Both the position numbers and the translations under genes were made by a program. Shown one piece after another: positions 34,999 to 44,796 of a stretch of 64,000 bases of DNA (positions are counted from its first letter, which is position 1; the number at the start of each line of letters is the position of its first letter). The DNA is from Curvibacter sp. PAE-UM (GTDB lineage: Bacteria > Pseudomonadota > Gammaproteobacteria > Burkholderiales > Burkholderiaceae_C): positions 2,479,822 to 2,543,821 of the forward strand of contig NZ_KQ483358.1 of the NCBI RefSeq assembly GCF_001432305.1, in the 5' to 3' direction. The notes beneath the pieces were generated by a model. It ran no database searches and was not told where the DNA came from. It worked only from the letters and a program-made list of their open reading frames with translations.

Positions 34999-36015
34999 TT
35001 ATTCGTCCCGTGTACCGAGCAGGCCCTTGGGCCGGAAGATCAGGATCAGGACCAGGAAGAGATAGGGCAGGATGGGAGCGACCTGCGAGAGTGTGAGCTT
35101 GAGCACCGAGTTGTTGCGTGTCGCCGCGCTGAGCTCCAGGCCCAGTTGTTGCGCCAGGGTGAGGAAGGAATAGTCGAAGGCCACGGCAAAGGTCTGGATC
35201 ACGCCGATCAGCACCGAGGCCAGGAAGGCGCCGGAGAGTGAACCCAGCCCGCCCACCACCACCACCACGAAGATGACGGAGCCCACCGTGCCGGCCATGG
35301 CCGGTTCGGTCACGAAGGTGCTGCCGCCGATCACGCCGCCCAGGCCCGCCAGCGCGGCGCCGGCGCCGAACACCAGCATGAAAACGCGTGGCACGTTGTG
35401 CCCCAGGGATTCGACCATCTCGGGATGCGTCAGCGCAGCCTGGATGACCAGGCCGATGCGGGTGCGCGTGAGCATCAGCCACAGCGCCACCAGCATGAAC
35501 AGCGCCACCAGCATCATGAAACCACGCGTGGCCGGGAATGGCGAGCAGGCAGCCGCCTCGCAAAGCTCGGCCGGCGCCACTCCCCAGACCAGGCTGATAC
35601 CCTCGGATGCGTGATTGAGCAGCGTGAACATCGGGCCCTGCAGCAGCTCGGGCGGGCGGAATTCCACCGCCGTGCGGCCCCAGATCAGCTGCACCAGCTC
35701 GAGAATGATGTAAGACAGGCCGAAGGTGATCAGCAGTTCCGGCACGTGGCCGTACTTGTGGACCTTGCGCAGGGCCAGGCGCTCGAATACGGCGCCCAGC
35801 AGCCCCACCACCAGCGGGGCCATGATGAGCCCGGGCCAGAAACCGACCAGGCTGGCCACGCTGTAGCCGATGTAGGCACCGAGCATGTAGAAGCTGGCAT
35901 GGGCGAAATTGAGCACGCCCATCATGCTGAAGATCAGCGTCAGCCCGGAGCTGAGCATGAACAGCAAGAGCCCATAGCTCAAGCCGTTGAGCATGGAGAT
36001 GATGAAGAACTCCAT
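34999..36015 (-). CDS. livH: Branched-chain-type ABC permease LivH
   Basis: This 338-residue permease has the LivH core motifs (SSGLTLIFSMMGVLNFAHASFYMLGAY near the start and VVVVGGLGSLSGAFLASVLIG near residue 250). An additional hydrophilic insert of about 40 residues near 125-165 (with VAPAELCEAAACSPFP) may form an enlarged periplasmic loop. The ATG at 36015 is preceded by GGTTGTTCC and not by an ideal ribosome site, but the sequence before is open for one. Confidence 0.93.
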   Translation of the reverse strand: MEFFIISMLNGLSYGLLLFMLSSGLTLIFSMMGVLNFAHASFYMLGAYIGYSVASLVGFWPGLIMAPLVVGLLGAVFERLALRKVHKYGHVPELLITFGLSYIILELVQLIWGRTAVEFRPPELLQGPMFTLLNHASEGISLVWGVAPAELCEAAACSPFPATRGFMMLVALFMLVALWLMLTRTRIGLVIQAALTHPEMVESLGHNVPRVFMLVFGAGAALAGLGGVIGGSTFVTEPAMAGTVGSVIFVVVVVGGLGSLSGAFLASVLIGVIQTFAVAFDYSFLTLAQQLGLELSAATRNNSVLKLTLSQVAPILPYLFLVLILIFRPKGLLGTRDE

Positions 36016-36072
36016 CAGGGAACAACCTTCCGTGTCTGCATGGCAGACCTCATTACAAAGCTGTCAGACATG

Positions 36073-36106
36073 AAAAGGGCCCGACCTTTTCAGAGCAATC
36101 GGGCCC
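36073..36106 (-). terminator. Hairpin terminator/attenuator between livK and livH
   Basis: On the minus strand GGGCCCGA and TCGGGCCC form an 8-bp stem (36099-36106 and 36077-36084) with a 14-base loop, followed by four T residues. The position just after livK suggests partial termination that lets the binding protein be made in excess over the permease genes, as known in many ABC operons. Confidence 0.75.
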
Positions 36107-36131
36107 CTTGCCTGGCTGCAATCAGGAAAAC

Positions 36132-37364
36132 TCAGGGACGCTTCATCTGGCAGCTGGTGGGCGTGCTGGAGACGTAGGACGGGAATTCCTTGACCAAGGC
36201 CAGGGTCATGCCGGTGTTTTCCGGGCTGTAGGGGAACTTCTTGTCCGTCTTCTGCCAGACCGTCAGGAACAGCGGCTGCTGCATCTGGTGGTCGGTCTTG
36301 CGCATTTCGACGTCACCGTTGTAGCTCTTGAACTTCAGGCCTTCCAGGGCTGCGGCCACCTTGACGGGGTCGGTGGACTTGGCCTTGGCCATGGCCTCAC
36401 CCAGCGCCTTGTAGATGTGGATCACCGAGCCGGTGTAGAAGTCGTCCTTGAACTTGGCCTTGTATTCGGCCTGCCACTTGCCCATGTCACCACCCATGTT
36501 GTAGTGGTTGTAGGACACCTGAAAGACGCGGCCGGCGCTGGTCTGGCCCAGGGCGGTCGGTGTACCGCTCACGCCGGTGTAGTAGGTGTAGAACTTGCCG
36601 TTGTAGCCGCCTTCGTTGGCCGCCTTGACCAGCAGGGCCAGGTCGGAACCCCAGTTGCCCGTGATCACGGTGTCGGCACCCGAAGCCTTGATCTTGGCGA
36701 TGTAGGGCGCGAAATCGCGCACCTGGGCCAGCGGATGCAGGTCTTCGCCGACGATCTTCACGTCGGGGCGCTTGAGCGCGATCAGCTCCTTGGCGAACTT
36801 GGCGACCTGGTGGCCGTGCGAGTAGTTCTGGTTCAGCAGGTAGACGCTCTTGATGTCCTTCTGGTCCTTCATGAAGGTCGTGATGGCTTCCATCTTCATG
36901 GAGGTATCGGCGTCGAAGCGGAAGTGCCAGTAGTTGCACTTGCTGTTGGTGAAGTCGGGGTCGACAGCCGAGTGGTTCAGGTAGATGATTTCCTTGCCGG
37001 GGTTGCGCTCGTTGTGCTTGGCCACGGCGTCGATCAGCGCGCCGGCCACCGAGGAGCCATTGCCCTGGGTGATGTAACGCACGCCCTGGTCGATGGCGGC
37101 CTTGAGCTGGTTCAGGCTTTCAGCCGGGCTGAGCTTGTTGTCGAGGGCGATGATTTCGAACTTCACGCCGGCGGGGTTGCCCGCGCCGCTGAACTTCTCG
37201 CCGAAGAACTGGAAGCTGCGGACCTGGTTGTTGCCAACCGGGGCCATCAGGCCGGACAGGGGATCGATCCAGGCGATCTTGACGGTCTCGCCCTTCTGGG
37301 CCAGGGCCGCACCGGCAAAAGCCAGCATGGCGGCGGCGGTCACAAGTTTCGTGGTGAACTTCAT
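36132..37364 (-). CDS. livK: Periplasmic substrate-binding protein of the Liv-type transporter
   Basis: This 410-residue periplasmic binding protein starts with a signal peptide ending at ALA-Q (near residue 22). The mature protein begins with VKIAWIDPLSG, which is typical of Liv-family type I folds. The start is ATG at 37364, with GAGGAG 7 bases upstream; the in-frame extension to 37481 has no signal. The binding pocket is not readable by eye, so the ligand (branched-chain amino acid, aromatic acid, short fatty acid) cannot be told. Context with an acyl-CoA ligase 130 bases upstream makes an organic acid plausible. Confidence 0.9.
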   Translation of the reverse strand: MKFTTKLVTAAAMLAFAGAALAQKGETVKIAWIDPLSGLMAPVGNNQVRSFQFFGEKFSGAGNPAGVKFEIIALDNKLSPAESLNQLKAAIDQGVRYITQGNGSSVAGALIDAVAKHNERNPGKEIIYLNHSAVDPDFTNSKCNYWHFRFDADTSMKMEAITTFMKDQKDIKSVYLLNQNYSHGHQVAKFAKELIALKRPDVKIVGEDLHPLAQVRDFAPYIAKIKASGADTVITGNWGSDLALLVKAANEGGYNGKFYTYYTGVSGTPTALGQTSAGRVFQVSYNHYNMGGDMGKWQAEYKAKFKDDFYTGSVIHIYKALGEAMAKAKSTDPVKVAAALEGLKFKSYNGDVEMRKTDHQMQQPLFLTVWQKTDKKFPYSPENTGMTLALVKEFPSYVSSTPTSCQMKRP

Positions 37365-37492
37365 TTGAAATCTCCTCGTTGACAAAACCATTGCAGAGTA
37401 ACCAAATTCAAAGTTTGCAGCGCTAGGGATTGCCCTAGAACTATCGCCTTTGCGACTCGACCTCTCCAGGCGGCCGCTCATTCAGCATGCCC

Positions 37493-39124
37493 TCAGGTGC
37501 CGGGCAGCCGGTAATCCTTGAGCGTCTCGCGCAGCCGTGCCTTGAGCATCTTGCCGGTGGCCCCCAGCGGGATGCTTTCCACGAAGATCACGTCGTCCGG
37601 GATCTGCCACTTGGCGGTCTTGCCCTCGTAGAACTTGAGCAGCTCCTCGCGCGTCACCTCGGCGCCGGCTTTTTTCACCACGACCACCACCGGACGCTCG
37701 TCCCACTTGGGGTGGCGCATGCCGATGCAGGCCGCCATGGCCACGGCCGGGTGGGCCACGGCGATGTTTTCCACCTCGATCGAGCTGATCCACTCGCCGC
37801 CGGACTTGATCACGTCCTTGCTGCGGTCGGTGATCTGCATATAACCATCGGGATCGATGGTGGCGACGTCGCCGGTGGGGAACCAGCCGTCCTGGACCAG
37901 CGGATTGCCGCCTTCGCCCTTGAAGTACTCGCGCAGGATCCAGGGCCCGCGCACCAGCAGGTCGCCGTAGGCCTTGCCGTCCCAGGGCAGCTCCTGGCCA
38001 TCGCCCCCCACGATCTTCATGTCCATGCCATAGATGGCGCGCCCCTGCTTGAGGCGGATCTTCATCTGCTCGGACTCGGGCATGGTCAGGTGCTTGTTCT
38101 TGAGCGTGCACAGGGTGCCCAGGGGCGACATCTCGGTCATGCCCCAGGCATGCAGCACCTCCACGCCGTACTCTTCGCGGAAGGCCGTGATCATGGCCGG
38201 CGGGCAGGCCGAGCCGCCGATCACCGTGCGCTTGAGCGTGGAGAACTTCAGGCCGCCGGGTTTCATGTGGCCCAGCAGCATCTGCCAGATGGTGGGCACG
38301 CCCGCGGCATAGGTGACGCGCTCGGCCTCGATCAGCTCGTAGATTGATTTCCCGTCCAGCGCCGGGCCGGGGAACACCAGCTTGGCCCCGGTCAGCGCGG
38401 CCGAGTACGGGATGCCCCAGGCGTTGACGTGGAACATGGGCACCACCGGCAGCACCGAGTCGCGTGCGCTGAGGCACATCACGTCGGGCAGCGCGGCCGC
38501 ATAGGCATGCAGGATGGTGGAGCGGTGGCTGTACAGCGCGGCCTTGGGGTTGCCCGTGGTGCCGCTGGTGTAGCACATGCTGGAGGCCGAGTTCTCGTCG
38601 AACTCGGGCCAGCGGTACTTCTCTGACTGGGCGCCGATCCAGGCCTCGTAGCTTTGCAGGCCGGGAATGCCGCTGTTCTTGGGCAATTTGTCGGCATCAC
38701 AAAGAGCGATCCAGTGCTTCACCGTGGTGCACTTGGCGTGCACGGCCTGGATGATGGGCAGGAAGGACAGGTCGAAGCACAGCACCTGGTCTTCGGCGTG
38801 GTTTGCGATCCAGGCGATCTGCTCGGGGTGCAGGCGCGGATTCAGGGTGTGCAGCACACGGCCCGAACCGCTCACGCCGAAATAGAGTTCCAGATGGCGG
38901 TAACCGTTCCAGGCCAGCGTGGCCACGCGGTCGCTGAACTGCAGCTTCAGCGCGTCCAGCGCATTGGCCACCCGGCGCGCGCGCACGGCCACGTCACGCC
39001 AGTGGTAACGATGGATGTCGCCTTCGACCCGCCGAGAAACGATCTCGCCATCGCCATGGTGACGTTCGGCAAAGTCGATCAGGGAAGAAATCAGCAGCGG
39101 CTGGTTTTGCATCAATCCGAGCAT
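37493..39124 (-). CDS. Fatty-acid/organic-acid CoA ligase (AMP-binding)
   Basis: This 543-residue acyl-adenylate-forming enzyme has the P-loop [18 protein letters not shown] near residue 182, the AMP-binding WGMTEMSP near residue 325, and the C-terminal [15 protein letters not shown] and GATGKMLK lysine. It resembles the medium- and long-chain AlkK/DmdB-like acyl-CoA ligases. ATG at 39124 is preceded by GGAGA; the longer open frame upstream is antisense to selO and is rejected. It activates free acids that the downstream transporter and lipid operon could supply or use. It diverges from selO. Confidence 0.92.
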   Translation of the reverse strand: MLGLMQNQPLLISSLIDFAERHHGDGEIVSRRVEGDIHRYHWRDVAVRARRVANALDALKLQFSDRVATLAWNGYRHLELYFGVSGSGRVLHTLNPRLHPEQIAWIANHAEDQVLCFDLSFLPIIQAVHAKCTTVKHWIALCDADKLPKNSGIPGLQSYEAWIGAQSEKYRWPEFDENSASSMCYTSGTTGNPKAALYSHRSTILHAYAAALPDVMCLSARDSVLPVVPMFHVNAWGIPYSAALTGAKLVFPGPALDGKSIYELIEAERVTYAAGVPTIWQMLLGHMKPGGLKFSTLKRTVIGGSACPPAMITAFREEYGVEVLHAWGMTEMSPLGTLCTLKNKHLTMPESEQMKIRLKQGRAIYGMDMKIVGGDGQELPWDGKAYGDLLVRGPWILREYFKGEGGNPLVQDGWFPTGDVATIDPDGYMQITDRSKDVIKSGGEWISSIEVENIAVAHPAVAMAACIGMRHPKWDERPVVVVVKKAGAEVTREELLKFYEGKTAKWQIPDDVIFVESIPLGATGKMLKARLRETLKDYRLPGT

Positions 39125-39247
39125 GGACAGGTCTCCTTTTGCGTTCTGTGCTCTCTCTTTACCAGTATGGCGCAAGCAAATGGCCTGTCCACTGAGGGTA
39201 AGTCCCTGATCGGGACCGGAGATCGTCCACTGCGTGACAATCAGTCC

Positions 39248-40741
39248 ATGTCTGTTGCCACCGAAGTTTCCCTGGACGGAAAAACCGCCGTCGATACCGG
39301 CCTGGGCTGGGTCAACCGCTACGCCGCCCTCGGCCCGGCCTTCCACACCGCCCTGCCCCCGCAACCCCTGCCAGCGCCCTACTGGGTCGGCCAGAGTCGC
39401 GCCGTGGGCCGGGCCCTCGGCCTGCCCGAAGACTGGACCCACTCGCAGGATTTGCTGCAGGCGTTCAGCGGCAACCGCCCGCTGGCGGGCAGCCAAAGCG
39501 TCGCCACGGTCTACAGCGGCCACCAGTTCGGCGTCTGGGCCGGCCAACTCGGCGACGGGCGCGCCCTGCTGCTGGGTGAAACCGAGAGCGGCCTGGAGCT
39601 CCAGCTCAAGGGCGCCGGGCGCACGCCCTACTCGCGCATGGGCGACGGCCGTGCCGTGCTGCGATCGAGCATCCGGGAATTTTTGTGCAGCGAGGCCATG
39701 CACGGCCTGGGCATCCCCACCACGCGCGCGCTGTGTGTCACCGGCTCGGACGCGCCGATACGGCGCGAAGAAATCGAGACCGCCGCCGTGGTCACGCGCG
39801 TGGCGCCCAGTTTCATCCGCTTCGGCCATTTCGAGCATTTCGCGGCCAACGACCAGCCCGAAGAGCTGCGTCGCCTGGCCGATTTCGTCATCGACCACTA
39901 CTACCCGGCCTGCCGCGGCACGGATAAGTTTGCCGGCAACGCCTACGCCGCCCTGCTCGAAGCCGTCAGCGAGCGCACCGCCGCGCTGCTGGCGCAGTGG
40001 CAGGCCGTGGGTTTCTGCCACGGCGTCATGAACACCGACAACATGAGCATCCTGGGCCTGACCCTGGACTACGGCCCCTTCCAGTTCCTGGACGGCTACA
40101 ACCCGGCCCACATCTGCAACCACTCCGACACCCAGGGCCGCTACGCCTATGGCCGCCAGCCCAACATCGCCTACTGGAACCTCTTCTGCCTGGGGCAGGC
40201 CCTGCTGCCGCTGATCGGCGAGCAGGAGCTGGCACTGGCCGCGCTGGAGTCCTACAAGACCGTGTTCCCGGCCGAACTGGAGCAGCGCCTGCGCGCCAAG
40301 CTGGGCCTGCAGGCGTCGCGGCCCGAGGACCGGGCGCTGGTCGAAGGCATCCTCAAGCTGCTGGCCCAGGAACGCGTGGACCACACCATCTTCTGGCGTC
40401 GGCTGAGCCACTACGCCGGCGATGCACAGGCTGCGCCGGTGCGCGACCTGTTCCTGGACCGCACGGCCCTGGACGACTGGCTCAAACAATACGACGCACG
40501 CCTGGCGCTGGAAGACGGCGCACGGGCTGCGGCCACCATGCTGGGCACCAACCCCAAGTTCATCCTGCGCAATCACCTGGGCGAGCTGGTCATCCGCCAG
40601 GCGCGAGAAAAGGATTTTTCCGGCGTTGCGCGTCTGCTCGCCCTGCTGGAAAATCCCTATGCCGAGCATCCCGGCCATGAGGCCGAGGCCGGTTTTCCCC
40701 CCGAATGGGCCACCTCGATCGAAATCAGCTGTTCCTCATGA
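39248..40741 (+). CDS. selO: Protein adenylyltransferase SelO (YdiU)
   Basis: This 497-residue pseudokinase-fold AMPylase has [24 protein letters not shown] near residue 118 (flipped nucleotide site lysine and arginines) and the [25 protein letters not shown] catalytic/metal segment near residue 258. SelO transfers AMP to Ser, Thr or Tyr of target proteins and helps redox homeostasis; here the position near the C terminus where other SelO proteins may carry selenocysteine is an ordinary codon (ISCSS). The start at 39248 gives an ordinary length, and the long open frame before it is antisense to the ligase. msrB follows after 16 bases. Confidence 0.95.
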   Translation: MSVATEVSLDGKTAVDTGLGWVNRYAALGPAFHTALPPQPLPAPYWVGQSRAVGRALGLPEDWTHSQDLLQAFSGNRPLAGSQSVATVYSGHQFGVWAGQLGDGRALLLGETESGLELQLKGAGRTPYSRMGDGRAVLRSSIREFLCSEAMHGLGIPTTRALCVTGSDAPIRREEIETAAVVTRVAPSFIRFGHFEHFAANDQPEELRRLADFVIDHYYPACRGTDKFAGNAYAALLEAVSERTAALLAQWQAVGFCHGVMNTDNMSILGLTLDYGPFQFLDGYNPAHICNHSDTQGRYAYGRQPNIAYWNLFCLGQALLPLIGEQELALAALESYKTVFPAELEQRLRAKLGLQASRPEDRALVEGILKLLAQERVDHTIFWRRLSHYAGDAQAAPVRDLFLDRTALDDWLKQYDARLALEDGARAAATMLGTNPKFILRNHLGELVIRQAREKDFSGVARLLALLENPYAEHPGHEAEAGFPPEWATSIEISCSS

Positions 40742-40757
40742 GCGACGGCAACAAACC

Positions 40758-41165
40758 ATGAGCTATTCCATCCAGAAAACTGCCGAAGAGTGGAAGGCCC
40801 TGCTGGCCGAAAAACATGCCGAGCCCGGCGCCTACCAGGTCACGCGCCACGCGGCCACCGAGCGCCCGTACACGGGGCGCTACGAGAACTTCTGGCAAGC
40901 CGGGCACTATGACTGCGTCTGCTGCGGCGCGCGCCTGTTCGAGGCCGAGACCAAGTTCGACGCCGGTTGCGGCTGGCCCAGCTTTTCCGCGCCGGCCGAC
41001 CCCCACGCCATCGAGGAGCGGCGCGACGTCAGCCACGGCATGGTCCGCGTGGAAACCGTGTGCGCCCAGTGCGGCGCCCACCTGGGCCACGTCTTCGAGG
41101 ACGGCCCCACGCCCACCGGGCTGCGTTACTGCATGAACTCGGCCTCGCTGGAACACAAGCCCTGA
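40758..41165 (+). CDS. msrB: Peptide-methionine (R)-S-oxide reductase MsrB
   Basis: This 135-residue enzyme has four zinc-ligand cysteines (two in [11 protein letters not shown] and two in CAQCGAHLG), a central [10 protein letters not shown], and the catalytic cysteine in [10 protein letters not shown]. It reduces methionine-R-sulfoxide in oxidised proteins. It lies 16 bases after selO, and the two belong to redox maintenance together. The ATG at 40758 is preceded by ACAAACC and no strong ribosome site, so translation may be coupled to selO. Confidence 0.97.
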   Translation: MSYSIQKTAEEWKALLAEKHAEPGAYQVTRHAATERPYTGRYENFWQAGHYDCVCCGARLFEAETKFDAGCGWPSFSAPADPHAIEERRDVSHGMVRVETVCAQCGAHLGHVFEDGPTPTGLRYCMNSASLEHKP

Positions 41166-41213
41166 GCGGTCTTGCCCTGCCCCGATAATCCGGGCTGACT
41201 TGTCCCTACCCCC

Positions 41214-41747
41214 ATGAAAATACTGATCGACTTCTTCCCCATCCTGCTGTTCTTCGGCGCCTACAAGTTCTACGACATCTACGTCGCCACCGCGGTGCTG
41301 ATGGCCGCCACCGTGTTGCAGACCGGCCTGATGTACGCCATCGACCGCAAGCTGCAGACCATGCAGAAGATCACCCTGGCGCTGATCCTGGTCTTCGGCA
41401 CGCTGACCCTGGCCCTGCACGACGACCGCTTCATCAAGTGGAAGCCCACCGTGCTCTACGCGGCCATGGCCATCGCCCTGGCCGTGGCCCTGTGGTTCAT
41501 GAAAAAGAACTACCTCAAGCTGCTGCTGGGCAGCCAGCTGGAGCTGCCCGACGCCGTGTGGATGCGCCTGAACGTGGCCTGGATTGTCTATTGCGCCTTC
41601 ATGGCCGCGCTCAACGGCTATGTGGCGGCCTTCTACAGCACCGAGGCCTGGGTCAACTTCAAGCTCTGGGGCTATGCCTTCCCCCTGATCTTCATCGTCG
41701 GCCAGGGCCTGTACATCGCCCGCTACCTGAAGACCGACCAGGCCTGA
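41214..41747 (+). CDS. yciB: Inner-membrane septation/intracellular membrane protein YciB
   Basis: This 177-residue integral membrane protein has five likely helices and the YciB/IspZ start [21 protein letters not shown]. The family maintains cell envelope and division functions in the inner membrane. It lies 48 bases after msrB and 70 bases before bolA in the same direction, an arrangement frequent in Burkholderiales (yciB-bolA-ppiC). Confidence 0.95.
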   Translation: MKILIDFFPILLFFGAYKFYDIYVATAVLMAATVLQTGLMYAIDRKLQTMQKITLALILVFGTLTLALHDDRFIKWKPTVLYAAMAIALAVALWFMKKNYLKLLLGSQLELPDAVWMRLNVAWIVYCAFMAALNGYVAAFYSTEAWVNFKLWGYAFPLIFIVGQGLYIARYLKTDQA

Positions 41748-41817
41748 GCACCATGAGCGCTGCGCAGAACCGCTTCAAGCAAGCTCGCACCGCAGTGCGC
41801 AGCACGGAGGTACACCA

Positions 41818-42090
41818 GTGACACAGGACCTGTCCGGACTGGCCGGCCGCATGGCCGAACGCCTGCAGCAAAGGCTGCAGCCCAGCGTGCTCGACGTCAT
41901 CGACGAAAGCGCGGCGCACGCTGGCCACGCCGGCTCCAACGGCACGGCCTACGGCACCCATTTCCGGGTGCGCATCGCTTCACCCTTTTTTACAGAACTG
42001 TCACGCGTGGCGCGGCATCGCCTTGTGTATGATGCGCTGCAAGATTTCATCGCCCAAGGCGTGCATGCGATCGCCATCGAAACGCTCTGA
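41818..42090 (+). CDS. bolA: BolA family protein
   Basis: This 90-residue BolA-like protein has the fold core SPFFTELSRVARHRLVYDALQDFI and a GTHFRVRIAS strand. BolA proteins work with monothiol glutaredoxins in iron-sulfur trafficking or in stress-related control of cell shape. The start is GTG at 41818, with CGGAGG at suitable spacing. It is followed by the PPIase gene 59 bases later. Confidence 0.95.
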   Translation: MTQDLSGLAGRMAERLQQRLQPSVLDVIDESAAHAGHAGSNGTAYGTHFRVRIASPFFTELSRVARHRLVYDALQDFIAQGVHAIAIETL

Positions 42091-42149
42091 ACGTACTCGG
42101 GCCTGTTTTCCCTCCCCCTGACATCTCCGTCGATTTCCTAGGATTCATG

Positions 42150-42935
42150 ATGAACAAGCTGATACTCCCGGCCCTGGCCCTGGCCACGCTGATGGGCGCC
42201 CTGGCTGCTCCGGCCCAGGCGCAAAACCTGGCCATCGTCAATGGCAAGCCCGTCCCGCTGGCACGCGTCGATGCGCTGGCCCAGCAGTTCGCCCGCTCGG
42301 GCCGCCAGATCACGCCCGAGATGATGGACGAGCTCAAGAAGGCCGTGGTCGACCGCGAACTGCTGGTGCAGGAAGCACAGAAGCAGGGTCTGGACGGCAG
42401 CGCCGAATTCAAGGCGCAGATGGAGTTCACGCGCGACTCCCTGCTGATCCGTGACCTGGTGACCACCTTCCAGAAGAACAACCCGATCACCGATGCCGAG
42501 ATCCAGGCCGAGTACGACAAGTTCGTCGCCGCCAATGCAGGCAAGGAATACCGTGCTCGCCACATCCTGGTCGAGAAGGAGGCCGAAGCCAAGGCCATCA
42601 TCGCCCAGCTCAAGAAGGGCGCCAAGTTCGACGCCATCGCCAAGAAGCAGTCCAAGGACCCGGGCTCCGGTGCCAACGGCGGCGACCTGGACTGGGCCGC
42701 GGCCGGCAACTATGTCAAGGAGTTCTCCGACGCCATGGTCGCGCTGGCCAAGGGCAAGTTCACCGAGACCCCGGTCAAGACCCAGTTCGGCTACCACGTG
42801 ATCCGCCTGGACGACGTACGCGAAGCCCAGTTGCCCAAGATCGAGGACATCAAGCCGCAGATCGCCCAGCAACTGGGACAGCAGAAGCTGGTGAAGTTCC
42901 AGGACGAGCTCAAGGCCAAGGCCAAGATCGAATAA
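42150..42935 (+). CDS. Periplasmic parvulin-type peptidyl-prolyl isomerase
   Basis: This protein of about 261 residues has a signal peptide ending near APAQA-Q and an N-terminal chaperone-like region. The parvulin domain spans about residues 125-230 (ARHILVEKEAEAKAII, GGDLDWAAAGNYVKEFSDAM, FGYHVIRLDD), and a C-terminal helix follows. It helps fold exported proteins in the periplasm. ATG at 42150 is preferred over 42147, because AGGA is 6 bases before it. A strong terminator follows 18 bases after the stop, closing the selO-msrB-yciB-bolA-PPIase run. Confidence 0.93.
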   Translation: MNKLILPALALATLMGALAAPAQAQNLAIVNGKPVPLARVDALAQQFARSGRQITPEMMDELKKAVVDRELLVQEAQKQGLDGSAEFKAQMEFTRDSLLIRDLVTTFQKNNPITDAEIQAEYDKFVAANAGKEYRARHILVEKEAEAKAIIAQLKKGAKFDAIAKKQSKDPGSGANGGDLDWAAAGNYVKEFSDAMVALAKGKFTETPVKTQFGYHVIRLDDVREAQLPKIEDIKPQIAQQLGQQKLVKFQDELKAKAKIE

Positions 42936-42953
42936 ACCCTGATGGCATCCCGG

Positions 42954-42980
42954 AAAAACGCGGCTACGGCCGCGTTTTTT
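42954..42980 (+). terminator. Rho-independent terminator after the PPIase gene
   Basis: AAAAACGCGGC and GCCGCGTTTTT form an 11-bp perfect stem around TACG, with one more T following. It fits a strong terminator for the plus strand, and the A-rich left arm could end transcription from the other side too. Confidence 0.93.
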
Positions 42981-43093
42981 CATGGCCCGGATGACACTCG
43001 CGGGGTTTGCTCGCTTGACGCCGGCTTGAGGCCTGTATTCAATCGGTGCAGCAAGTCCCCCTTCCCTCACGACCACAAACCTGGAGACTCCTC

Positions 43094-43930
43094 ATGCCAA
43101 CCCTGCTTCGCAAATTGTTAAAAGCCGCCCTCGCCACCAGCGTGCTGCTGGGCGCCTTGAGCGCCAGTGCACAACAAAGCGGCAAGACCGAGGTACTGTG
43201 GCTGGGCCAGGCCAGCGTGCGCATCACCACACCCGGCGGCAAGGTCATCGTGGTCGACCCCTGGCTGCGCACCAACCCCAAGACACCCGCCAACTTCAAG
43301 AACCTGGAAGCCCTGGGCAAGGTCGACCTGGTGCTGGTCACGCACGGCCACTTCGACCACGTGGCCGATGCTCCGGACCTGGCCAAGATGCACAAGATCC
43401 CGATGTACGGCCCGGCCGGCCTGAACCAGACTCTGAGCACCCTGGGCGTGCTGCCAGCAGAACTGTCCCCGCGCTTCGGCAAGGGCGGAACCATCATGCC
43501 CTTCGGCCCCAACGGCGTGAAGATCACCGCCACGCACGCCGAGCACTCCTCCGAGTTCGCCTGGAAGAACCCGGCCACCACCAAGGACGAAGTGCACGTG
43601 GGCGGCGAGCCGGTGGGTTTCATCATCGAGATGGAAAACGGCTTCAAGATCTACCACATGGGCGATACCGGCCTGTTCGGTGACATGAAGTTCATCGGCG
43701 AGTACTACAAGCCCGACCTGCTGCTGATCCCCATCGGCGGCCACTTCGTCATGAGCCCGGCTGACGCCGCCTATGCAGTGAAGAACTACCTCAAGCCCAA
43801 GTACGCCCTGCCCATCCACTACGGGACCATTCCGCAGCTCAAGGGCACCACGGCCGAGTTTTCTGCCGCACTGGGCAACGAGGCCAACAAGATGCTGGTG
43901 GTCAATCCCGGTGAGAAGGTGGACTTCTGA
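43094..43930 (+). CDS. Exported metallo-beta-lactamase-fold hydrolase
   Basis: This 278-residue protein has a signal peptide (hydrophobic stretch near residues 9-24, cleavage at ASA-Q). The metal-binding motif is THGHFDHVAD near residue 83, followed by HAEHSSEF, HMGDTGLF and a C-terminal LPIHYGTIP histidine. These ligands suit a UPF0173-like metal-dependent hydrolase acting in the periplasm. The substrate is unknown. ATG at 43094 has GGAGACTCC before it. It overlaps the next gene as TGATG. Confidence 0.9.
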   Translation: MPTLLRKLLKAALATSVLLGALSASAQQSGKTEVLWLGQASVRITTPGGKVIVVDPWLRTNPKTPANFKNLEALGKVDLVLVTHGHFDHVADAPDLAKMHKIPMYGPAGLNQTLSTLGVLPAELSPRFGKGGTIMPFGPNGVKITATHAEHSSEFAWKNPATTKDEVHVGGEPVGFIIEMENGFKIYHMGDTGLFGDMKFIGEYYKPDLLLIPIGGHFVMSPADAAYAVKNYLKPKYALPIHYGTIPQLKGTTAEFSAALGNEANKMLVVNPGEKVDF

Positions 43931-44745
43931 TGCCCCCTCTGTTCCCGACCCTGCGCCGCGGCCTGGCCCTGGCGCTTTTTCTCACTTCATCCGTGTTCAT
44001 GAGCGCCTGTTCCACCATTCCGCCGGCCGCCCGCGAGGCGCTGGCCCCCCAGGGCACCCTGCGTGCCGCCATCAACTTCGGCAACCCCATCCTGGCCGGC
44101 AAGGACGCCGCCGGCCAGCCCATCGGGGTCTCCGTCGACCTGGCGCGTGAACTGGCCCGGCGCCTGGACGTGAAGCTGGAACTGGTCACCTTCACCTCCG
44201 CCGGTGCGGTCGTGGAGGCGCTCAAGGCCAACAAGGTGGACATCGCCTTCGTGGCCATCGATCCCCTGCGGGGCCAGGACGTGCTGTACAGCGCGGCCTA
44301 CGTGGTCATCGAAGGCGCCTACCTGGTGCGCCAGGGCTCCCCGATCCGGCGCAACGAGGAGGTGGACCGCCCTGGTATCCGCGTGGCCGTCGGCAAAGGC
44401 AGCGCCTATGACCTGTACCTGACCCGCGAGATCAAGCAGGCCACCCTGGAGCGCGCGCCGACCTCCCCGGCCGTCGTCGACTTCTTCCTCGCACAGAACC
44501 TCGAGGTCGCCGCCGGCGTCAAGCAGCAGCTTGAGGCCGACGCCAGGCGTGTGCCCGGCCTGCGCCTGCTGGACGGCCGCTTCATGGTCATCAACCAGGC
44601 CATGGGCACGCCGCGCGTGCGCGGCGAGGCCGGTGTGGCCTATCTGCGCGGCTTCGTCGAGGAGATGAAGTCCAGCGGCTTCGTGGCCCAGGCCCTGCAG
44701 CGCTACAAGATCGAAGGCGCGGCCGTCGCCCCGGCGGCACCCTGA
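43930..44745 (+). CDS. Family 3 extracellular solute-binding lipoprotein (orphan)
   Basis: This 271-residue protein of the amino-acid-type binding fold (SBP family 3) has a lipobox MSAC near residue 26. The domain begins at GTLRAAINFGNPIL, with the family markers GVSVDLARELARRLDV and VDIAFVAIDPLRGQDVLYSAAYVVI. No permease or ATPase follows, so this is an orphan binding protein. It is coupled to the metallo-hydrolase upstream by a one-base overlap, which suggests both act on a related compound. A hairpin follows at 44752-44772. Confidence 0.88.
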   Translation: MPPLFPTLRRGLALALFLTSSVFMSACSTIPPAAREALAPQGTLRAAINFGNPILAGKDAAGQPIGVSVDLARELARRLDVKLELVTFTSAGAVVEALKANKVDIAFVAIDPLRGQDVLYSAAYVVIEGAYLVRQGSPIRRNEEVDRPGIRVAVGKGSAYDLYLTREIKQATLERAPTSPAVVDFFLAQNLEVAAGVKQQLEADARRVPGLRLLDGRFMVINQAMGTPRVRGEAGVAYLRGFVEEMKSSGFVAQALQRYKIEGAAVAPAAP

Positions 44746-44751
44746 ACCCCC

Positions 44752-44772
44752 GCAGGGGGCCCGTCCCCCTGC
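44752..44772 (+). terminator. Hairpin after the solute-binding gene
   Basis: GCAGGGGG and CCCCCTGC form a perfect 8-bp stem with a 5-base loop, followed by CTTCT rather than a long T run. It sits 7 bases after the stop, just before the rlhA promoter-like sequence, so it may terminate the upstream genes. The lack of a T run lowers confidence. Confidence 0.6.
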
Positions 44773-44796
44773 CTTCTAAAAAAGGGCTCGTGCTGG

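Noticed and set aside
39125-40678. A 518-residue upstream extension of the CoA ligase
   Set aside because: It is antisense to selO, which has full SelO motifs; the ligase starts with a ribosome site at 39124.
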